Shown: positions 56,672-64,000 of the stretch, in pieces | Position numbering within the stretch: the stretch's first letter is position 1 | Layout: each line of letters starts with the position of its first letter | Source of the DNA: Omphalotus guepiniiformis | Lineage: Eukaryota > Basidiomycota > Agaricomycetes > Agaricales > Omphalotaceae | Reading direction: 5' to 3' | Length of the DNA: 64,000 nt | NCBI GenBank assembly: GCA_028554645.1 | Contig: JAQOOI010000027.1 | Span: 1 to 64,000, forward strand | Position numbers and translations under genes: made by a program | The notes under the pieces: model-generated | The model's input: the letters and a program-made list of their open reading frames with translations, nothing else | What the model was told of the DNA's origin: nothing | Databases searched by the model: none

Positions 56672-57050
56672 TGTTACGGCTATGCACTGGAACTTCGGGT
56701 CAGACCTCCGGTTTCTAGAATTTCTTTGATTCCTACTTCCTGACATCTATTCAATCTTTCCATATGGTTCGCTTTACAAATTCACGCTTTCCTATTCGTT
56801 CTTATTATTCTTTTCTACTCCAGACATCCGAACATCTCTGACGTTCCATGTCCTTATTGTTCTTTAGTTTCATTCTTTCTCACACTATTGTTTTATTACT
56901 CCGAGTATCTCCGGTAGAATACTCATATAAATACTTCACGTTTGTACTGTATATACTTTAGTTTTAAAATCAATTTAGTCTCTGGACTACTATCTTGGAC
57001 TTCTCGTCTAAACTCTTATATCTCTCCTCGGACTTCCAGTCCGGGTGCAG
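56672..57050 (+). repeat. Gypsy-2 5' LTR (right border approximate)
   Basis: It begins with TG directly after the broken giant-family LTR. Near its presumed end are a hairpin (CGGACTTCCAGTCCG, about 57029) and shortly after it another (GGCAGTAT...ATACTGCC, about 57058-57080). The border cannot be checked because the 3' LTR is outside the window. Confidence 0.55.
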
Positions 57051-57248
57051 CACGGGGGGCAGTATCGAAATAATACTGCCTACCGGGTGAAGTCTTGTTG
57101 CCGGAGCAATTCAGAGCTCGGGCTTATCTTGTCTTATCCTATCGCACTTCTTTTCTCGGACCTCCTCAGAGGTCCTCGTTCTCTTACCGTCTCTATTCCG
57201 CACGGGCTTAACAGTATCTTAAAACTCCTCTCTGTGCTGCTATTGATC

Positions 57249-58862
57249 ATGTCACAAAATTCTACAAACCCCTTACTTGAGGCTTCACAGTCTCACGCAC
57301 CATTTTACCAAGGTCGCAATCCCAATGCTCTTCGTGAACGGCGGAGATCCAGTCTGTACTCAGTTTGCGCAAGTGAATTCGTCTCACCAAGCCGAGGCTC
57401 ACGCCTTTCTCAACAACCTCCGGTCCTATCAACATTATTTTCACCAGGTCATTTGCCTGGTTCTCGAAATCCTCCGGTAACTCCGACTCGTCGAACTTCC
57501 ACAATGCCGGGAGTTTTACTGATACATGAAGATGTGTCCGACACTGCTCCTGAAGAGCAGAATGATGAAGACGACGACATTATCGCAGCGGCAATGGAAG
57601 GAGAGGCTGGGGATCAGCCGGAAGGGATAGGAGGTAATGGTGGGGATCCTGGAGAAGGTGATGAAGGTAATGGTGGTGGACCAGGCCGTGGAGGTCCGGG
57701 TGGACCTGGCGGACCTGGAGGACCAGGTGGAAATGGCGGCGGTGGACCGGGTGGACCTGGAGGACCTGGGGGACCTTCCGGGGGTACCAGTGGCACCGGC
57801 GATGAAGATTTTAGGCAGATGATGCAGGAGTTTCTTACCACTAGCATGGCTGGTTTTACTAACATGGCTAGGGCATTCAATACACAAGCATCCGCGGCTC
57901 CGGAGAGCAAATCGCGCTTGAAGGAGCCAGACATTTTTGACGGCTCGGATCCGCGGAAGCTCCAAAACTTCATCATTTCCTTGGCCCTTCACCACTCAGA
58001 TCGGCCTCAATATTTTTCTTCCGACGATCGAAAGATCACTTTTGCGCTCTCTTATTTGTCTGGATCGGCTCTGGAATATTTCCAGCCAGAGCTTCTGAAC
58101 CCGGATCTGGATGATCCTCCGGCATGGATGGTCAATTATCAGGCCTTCATGCAGGAGCTGATGGAAAATTTCGGAGAGTACGATATGGAAGCAGAGGCTG
58201 AGCAATGCCTCAGTGGGCTCAAAATGAGGGATACAGATCGAATCCGTAATTACAATGTGAAATTTGGAGCCTACACAGCGATGGTTCTTTGGGATCAAGC
58301 TGCTCTACGTTGGGCCTATTATCAAGGTTTGCCTTCTCGTATTAAGGACGAGCTAATGCAGATCGAGTATCCGAAAACCTACCAGGGGACCCGGAAAGAG
58401 GCCACCAAGATTGATGCTCGTTATTGGGCTCGCTCTGCTGAAAAGCAGCGAGAACAGCGGACATCTGGTGGAGGCTCCGGGAACTCCAGAAGTGGTTCGT
58501 CCACTTCACAATCCGGTTCGCAGAAGAAGAAGAGTGGCAGTTCCAACAAGCCCTCCTTTTCCTCTAACAACTGCTCGAACTCCGGAAACTCCGGATCTGG
58601 TTCTGGTTCTGGTTCTAACTCCAGTAAGCCAAATTCCTCTTCAACCACGCCAAAGCCATACGCGGATAGGCTAGGAAAGGATGGGAAGTTGACGCAGGCG
58701 GAGAAGGACAGGCGCCGGAAGTTGAAGTTATGTTTCTTTTGTGGAGGAAATCATACTATGGATAATTGTGATAAGCGGAAGAAGTTGAACGAGGCTCGTG
58801 GACGAGCTTCAGAGGTAACTTCGGAGGACCCCAAACTGACTCCAAAGGAGTCGGAAAAATAG
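57249..58862 (+). CDS. gag: Gypsy-2 Gag
   Basis: The start at 57249 (MSQNSTNPLLEASQSH) is preferred to the upstream in-frame ATG at 57045, which lies in the leader. It has an acidic stretch and a Gly/Pro-rich collagen-like tract (about 57620-57790). The capsid region follows (EPDIFDGSDPRKLQNFIISL, KITFALSYLSGSALEYFQPE, NFGEYDMEAEAEQCLSGLKM, LPSRIKDELM), then Ser/Asn-rich sequence and a zinc knuckle CFFCGGNHTMDNC (CX2CX3HX4C, one residue shorter than the common spacing). The frame is intact over 538 codons. Confidence 0.85.
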   Translation: MSQNSTNPLLEASQSHAPFYQGRNPNALRERRRSSLYSVCASEFVSPSRGSRLSQQPPVLSTLFSPGHLPGSRNPPVTPTRRTSTMPGVLLIHEDVSDTAPEEQNDEDDDIIAAAMEGEAGDQPEGIGGNGGDPGEGDEGNGGGPGRGGPGGPGGPGGPGGNGGGGPGGPGGPGGPSGGTSGTGDEDFRQMMQEFLTTSMAGFTNMARAFNTQASAAPESKSRLKEPDIFDGSDPRKLQNFIISLALHHSDRPQYFSSDDRKITFALSYLSGSALEYFQPELLNPDLDDPPAWMVNYQAFMQELMENFGEYDMEAEAEQCLSGLKMRDTDRIRNYNVKFGAYTAMVLWDQAALRWAYYQGLPSRIKDELMQIEYPKTYQGTRKEATKIDARYWARSAEKQREQRTSGGGSGNSRSGSSTSQSGSQKKKSGSSNKPSFSSNNCSNSGNSGSGSGSGSNSSKPNSSSTTPKPYADRLGKDGKLTQAEKDRRRKLKLCFFCGGNHTMDNCDKRKKLNEARGRASEVTSEDPKLTPKESEK

Positions 58863-58879
58863 TCTGCAGCCCAGATGCC

Positions 58880-61800
58880 TTGACACGAAATTTGGGTTGC
58901 GTTGGCCACGATCGTGTCATCTCCGAGGTTACTCTCAACGCGTCCGCTCTTTTACACAACTCTGATTCGCTTGTATTACCACTTTGTATCGATTGGAGCT
59001 CCTCGGGCCTCAAGGGCCTCGTTAGGGAGCCCGACAATCAGTCTACTTCATTTTTAAAATTTTCTATGTTACTTGATTCTGGTTCTTCTCATAGTTTCCT
59101 CGATTCAAAATTTGTGCATGATTATTCTCTTCTGGTAACTCCGGTTCCTCCGGTTCGACTACGCCTTCTTGATGGTTCAACTGCTTCTTCATTAACTGAA
59201 GAGCTAGTTACTGTACCTGTTCAATTTCCTTCCGGGAAGACCTTGTCTCTTGACTTTTTTGTCACTTCTTTGGATTCGTCTTGTAAAGCTGTTTTAGGCT
59301 ACAACTTTCTTACCCGCTACAACCCGTTGGTTGACTGGGTCACAGGAGTTATTTTATTCCGAAACACTGACCAAACAGTTCCATCTCTCATTCCGCAGGC
59401 TGCATCTTCAACTCCAGTTGAGGCCGCGTCCATCGACGCAACTCCGACACCTACCTCTCGTCCTCAGAAGGCGAACTTTCCCTTTGAACCCATCTACTCA
59501 TATCCAACCGTCACGCAAATGGGAGCAAGAATTTCGGACCCATCGGATCCGAATATTGCTTTTATTGGTGCTGCAGCATTCATACGGGCTTGCAAGAAAG
59601 CTGGACAAGATCCCATTGTGATCTACGGACGTCCGGTTGCCTCCGTTACTGGTAACGCAGCATCTATCCATCCACCTGTTGATCTATCCATCCACCTGTT
59701 GATCTCTCCGGAATACCGGAAGAGTATCACGATTTTGCTGATGTTTTTGATGAGGGTCTTTCAGAAGTCTTACCACCGTACCGCCCTTACGACCTCAAAA
59801 TCGATTTAGAGGACGGTGCTGAACCTCCCCTCAGACGTGTTTACCCACTGTCCGCGAAGAAACTAGAGGCCCTCAGGGCTTTCTTGGACAAGCATCTCGC
59901 CAACGGATTCATTACGACCTCTTCATCTAAACACGGAGCTCCGGTATTGTTTGTTCCTAAAAAGAATGGCTCACTCCGTCTCTGTGTAGATTTTCGTGGC
60001 TTGAACAAGATTACCCGCAAGGACCGGTATCCTTTACCATTAATTTCCGACCTCCTCGACGCTCCTAAAAAGGCGAAAATCTATACCAAGCTTGATCTTC
60101 GACATGCTTACCACTTGGTCCGGATTGCCGAGGGAGACGAATGGAAAACTGCTTTCCGCACTAGATACGGCTCTTACGGATAGAAAGTCATTCCCGAGGG
60201 ACTAACCAATGCTCCGGCGGCATTTCAACGGTTTGTAAATGAAATATTTGCTGACTTACTAGACGTCTACGTTATTGTCTATCTTGATGACGTTCTAATT
60301 TATTCGGACAACCGAGCAGACCACCAAAAACATGTCCGCGAGGTTCTCCAACGCCTCCAGAAGCACAGCTTATTCTGCAATCCCAACAAATGCGTCTTTG
60401 ACTCCGAAACCGTTGAATACCTCGGCTACATTCTGTCACCGGGCGGTCTTTGGATGTCCGAGGAGAAGGTTAAGGCCATCTTCGATTGGCCCCTTCCTCG
60501 ACCTGGATGCATCAAAGACATTCAGTCCTTCCTTGGTTTCTGCAACTTCTATCGCCGTTTCATTTTCAACTACTCTGGTATCGTGGTTCCACTAACTCGT
60601 CTTACTCGCAAAGGTATTCCTTGGAAATGGTCCGAGGAGTGTCAACATTCTTTTGATTCACTTAAATCTGCTTTTCTTCCCGCTCCTGTTCTAACTCACT
60701 GGGAACCTGACCGACAGATAATCCTTGAAACGGACGCCTTGGGCTACGCCATAGCGGCAATTCTTTCACTTCGTATGGACAATGGAGAAATTCATCCAGT
60801 TGCATTTCTATCTCAGACCCTTCATGCCGCTGAGCTCAACTACGACACCCACGGCAAGGAGCTCCTCGCCATCTTTGAATCTTTCCAACACTGGCGGCAT
60901 TACTTGGAGGGCTCCGCAACACCGGTCGACGTGGTCACAGATCATAAGAACTTGGAGTACTTTAGCACTACCAAGGTCTTGACACGCCGACAGGTTAGAT
61001 GGAGTGAATACTTGTCTTACTTTAATATGGTAATCCGGTTCCGACCGGGGCGCCTTGGGTCAAAACCTGACGCTCTGACTCGACATTGGGACGTCTACCC
61101 AAAAGAGGGAGATAGTACTTACACTACGGTCAATCCACAGAATCTGAAACCGATTTTCACCCAAGAACAACTATCGACTTCACTTCGAGCAACTTTCCTA
61201 GAAGGTCCGGTCCTCCGCGCTAGTATCATTATGGATCTCGACAAACTACACCAGTCAATCCGGGAATCTCTAGCTTCAGACCCGGAGTCCGAGGCAGGTA
61301 TGTCACTTGCCAATGATGATGCTAACAAACTTTGGACTTTAGACAACTCCGGACAACTCTGGCTCGACAGTCGCATTTATGTTCCAGACTCGGGTGACCT
61401 ACGGCTTCAGGTACTTTGATATTTCCATGACCACCCACTTTCAGGACACTTTGGGCAGAACCGGACACTCAAGGTCATCCGAAGACAGTATACCTGGCCT
61501 CGGATCCGAGAGTTCGTCCGGTCCTACGTGCAATCCTGCACTGTTTGCGGTCGTAACAAGAGCCGTAGACACCGTCCTTATGGTCTTCTTCAACCTCTCC
61601 CAGTTCCGGAACGTCCTTGGGATTCCATATCCATGGACTTTATTGAACAACTTCCGGACTCTCACAGCTTTACAGCCATTCTAGTCGTGGTAGACAGGGC
61701 ATCTAAGCAAGCCATTTTTATTCCTACTTTTGACACCATAACCTCCGAACAGCTAGCCCAACTTTTCGTCCTTCATGTATTCTCCAAACACGGTGTTCCT

Positions 61801-62236
61801 CGGCATGTCACCTCCGACCGGGGCTCCGAGTTTGTCTCGCAGTTTCTTAGGGCTTTAGGTAAAGCATTGCAGATGGAGCTTCATTACACCTCCGGTTATC
61901 ATCCGGAGGCTGATGGACAAACTGAACGAGCTAACCAAACTCTGGAACAGTACATCCGAATTTATTGTTCTTACCAACAGGATGACTGGGATGAACTCTT
62001 GGCCATTGCAGAGTTTGCCTACAATAATGCTCTGAACGGCTCCACTGGCATTTCGCCCTTCTTTGCCAACAAAGGTTATCACCCAAACCTTTCAATACAT
62101 CCGGAATACGACCTCGCATCCAACCGGGCTCGACAGTTTGTGGTCAACCTTGACGAGCTCCACACTTTTCTACGCAATGAGATTACTCTTGCTCAGACTC
62201 GTTACAAGGAACAAGCTGACCGGCGGAGATCCTCGG
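58880..62236 (+). pseudogene. pol: Gypsy-2 Pol, disrupted
   Basis: Protease at SMLLDSGSSHSFLDSKFVHD (about 59070). A 20-bp tandem duplication (59663-59702) throws the frame just before [14 protein letters not shown] continues in the new frame ([35 protein letters not shown], then a TAG at 60181, NAPAAFQRFVNEIF and YLDDVLIYS). RNase H: ILETDALGYAIAAILS. A TGA at 61417 interrupts before integrase (HPLSGHFGQNRTLKVI, CTVCGRNKSRRH, SMDFIEQLP, VTSDRGSEFVSQFL, YHPEADGQTERANQ). The sequence breaks at RRRSSV (62236). Three defects in an otherwise readable pol suggest moderate age. Confidence 0.87.
59663..59702 (+). repeat. 20-bp tandem duplication disrupting Gypsy-2 pol
   Basis: TCTATCCATCCACCTGTTGA occurs twice in a row. 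Deleting one copy restores [20 protein letters not shown]. Confidence 0.92.
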
Positions 62237-64000
62237 TGTTGCATCAAAAAGCCTTTCAGTACTGAAATCTATCAGATTGAAGTAAAAATGGAATGTTCAA
62301 GCATTGGAAACTGAACATAAAGGACTAGAGTCACCCCAGACTGCTAGTTAAGACATGAAACATACTTGTAATCACAATGCCTAAGTGTAGTGTTTGCTAC
62401 AGTACTAAATCTGGTGCTAAGCAACTGTGACCAATGGGTTATACAAAGAGATACTAGTTATGCCTCTCCAGATGTGTTGGAATTCCAATGTTCCATACCA
62501 GATTGAGTTGGTCAGACCCACCCTCTAATAAGTAGAGACTCTACCAAGTGTTGTTGACTGTAATCCAAGGGGTTGATGGATTTTCACTTCAATTGAACAA
62601 CTATCTAAGTCCTTTGGGCTGATCAAAAGTCCAGCTGGTCTTGCTAACTAAGTTGGCACTATAAGATTGAATGCTGAGAATATGGGCAATCTTGAAGATT
62701 GTATTACCAGAGAAATATTTGTACATTGAGTACTATGTGAACATAATGTCACTAAGAGAAACTGCCAATCTGTGTAATAATGGAGAAGTAGATTCAAAGT
62801 TACATCTGCACAAATGAGTTAGATACTCAATACTCATGATGGAAGGAGTTAGATACTGAAAATGAGTATCTCTCTGGATCTGAGTATCTATCTGAAATTC
62901 AGTAACCCTCTGAAATTGATAAAAGACAAAGGCACTCTAATTGGAGGTCTTAGACGGAACTATAGGATAGAATACTGTCCTAGAAGAAGCTGAGAGCTAT
63001 CCTAAACAAGAGATATAACCTGAGTACAAATCTGACCAAAAAGAGATGTATAGGGGTAAAACTTGAAATAAACAGCTACTGTACCTTACTGTGGCTGATA
63101 GAAACGATGAAGCATGGTCTAGATAAGCTCTAGAGCTTCTACACAACTCCTAATGCTGCCCTAGTAGAGGAGAATGTGCCAATTTTGGAGAAACTTATAG
63201 GGGACCAGATTTGCAATGCACTGAGGAGAATGTCACCCGTCATGATACTGGTTGCTATTTACATGTTCTGGACCTTCATTTAGATACCCTGGGTACGCCC
63301 TAACACACCTAGAACGCAGACAAAGCGATATATTTCTGTTTTTATACCAATCTATACCCAAATTTCCTACATTTTGACTATCTAACTGGAAAATTACCTA
63401 GAAAACTACCTAAAAAGAATCCAATCTCTGCTCAATTGATACTTACTTACTTTTGACTCATTTACTGTTCAGATTACTCTTTTAATTTCGAGATATATGT
63501 TTGATTTTATGATTTAGTATATATAGCTTACAGAGTATCTATTTAGATTTTCTTAAGCAAGTACTGCCCAAAGCTACAAGCCAAAGCAGGAAACCCTTCT
63601 TAGACGAAATATAGCCTGGCTCTTTAGAGTTCAGTTCGAGAAATATCCAGTTGTGAAAACTTCTGTAAAGTCCCTTGTGGCAGATAAATTGAAAGAGATA
63701 CTGAATCTTTGCTGAAACTGCTGTTCTGTCTGTGCTGAATCTGCCTGCTGAAACTGTCTGTGCTGCATCTGAGACTGTTCCCTGCATTGTCTGACCAATG
63801 GATCGAGTTTAAACATTGAGATTGATTGTCCTGAATCCCTCCTGAACCCTGAAAACCACCCTTACCTTCTGTCTGAATCTTGTGTTTTGAGATACCCTCT
63901 GCCATTTTTCACCCAGATTGAGATAAAGACATCTGTAACCCTGCAGATTCGAAGTTCAATTGTTGCGTCTAACTGTGCGGAATCTCTGACAACGCCAGTC
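62237..64000 (+). mobile_element. Giant-family LTR inserted in Gypsy-2, cut by window edge
   Basis: 1,764 bp beginning TGTTGCATCAAAAAGCC and matching the 1,844-bp LTR almost to its end (CAACGCCAGTC at the border). It is in the opposite orientation to the giant element. It may be a solo LTR or the first LTR of another full element. The left flank is TCGG. It carries GAGTTAGATACTC motifs near 62817 and 62852. Confidence 0.9.

Larger units (their letters stand above)
56672..62236 (+). mobile_element. Gypsy-2: LTR retrotransposon, degenerate and truncated on the right
   Basis: The 5' LTR starts TGTTACGGCTATGC at 56672, probably ends near 57050 (uncertain), and is followed by gag and pol in Ty3/Gypsy order. 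Pol has one frameshift and two stops. The element is interrupted within the late integrase at 62,236 by a giant-family LTR, so its 3' part is outside the window. Confidence 0.88.

Noticed and set aside
24000..64000. Repeat-induced point mutation as the main decay process of the island
   Set aside because: The elements keep long open frames, and the visible breaks are mostly short duplications, single-base indels and a few stops. One CGA-to-TGA change (61417) is not enough.

Overview
The window looks like nuclear DNA of a filamentous basidiomycete, probably an agaricomycete. The genes are dense and cut by many short (about 50 nt) GT-AG introns with CTAAC/CTRAY branch sites. The gene set is typically fungal (Cyc8/Ssn6, SERF, Brl1, ClpP, an ADAM protease, Mago nashi, MPP-beta, Trs31, a rhodanese-tyrosine phosphatase). 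Chromodomain Gypsy elements and Copia elements are also present. No species can be named from the sequence.

Positions 1-24,000 are a host gene block: Cyc8/Ssn6 (-, cut by the window edge), a SERF-like gene (+), Brl1 (-), mitochondrial ClpP (+), a membrane-anchored pepsin-fold protein without the usual catalytic motifs (+), an ADAM metalloprotease (-), a secreted protein of unknown function (-), Mago nashi (+), the mitochondrial processing peptidase beta subunit (-), the TRAPP subunit Trs31 (-) and a large rhodanese + tyrosine phosphatase (+). MPP-beta, Trs31, the phosphatase and the secreted protein have clean reading frames. The other genes keep their splice sites and protein similarity but carry many single-base indels, often in homopolymers. 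They are therefore either very young pseudogenes or poorly corrected sequence.

Positions 24,350-64,000 are a nested retrotransposon island. One minus-strand Copia element (coding parts at 56.4-55.7, 39.1-38.2, 36.96-36.04, 34.24-34.08 and 26.27-25.3 kb, then its 3' LTR) has been interrupted at least five times. The inserts are: (i) a 16.5-kb LTR retrotransposon (39,149-55,673); (ii) a 1.27-kb unclassified insert; (iii) an old solo LTR related to (i); (iv) a 1.54-kb fold-back element that was itself hit by an intact-LTR chromodomain Gypsy element (27,767-34,031); and (v) another LTR of family (i), which carries a second Gypsy element (56,672-62,236), which is in turn interrupted by yet another LTR of family (i) at the right edge. 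Target-site duplications and restored Copia codons support most of these junctions.

The most unusual object is the 16.5-kb element. It has 1,844-bp LTRs, a 4-bp target duplication, a tRNA-type primer site, a polypurine tract, and three back-to-back ORFs (gag, protease, pol). Between pol and the 3' LTR it carries two intact genes with ten and seven exons, both antisense to the element. Antisense orientation is the arrangement in which introns survive passage through the element's RNA, so these look like long-term passengers or accessory factors. A short motif close to GAGTATCTAACTC recurs in its LTRs, in its intergenic DNA, in the introns of the second antisense gene, and in its coding sequence.
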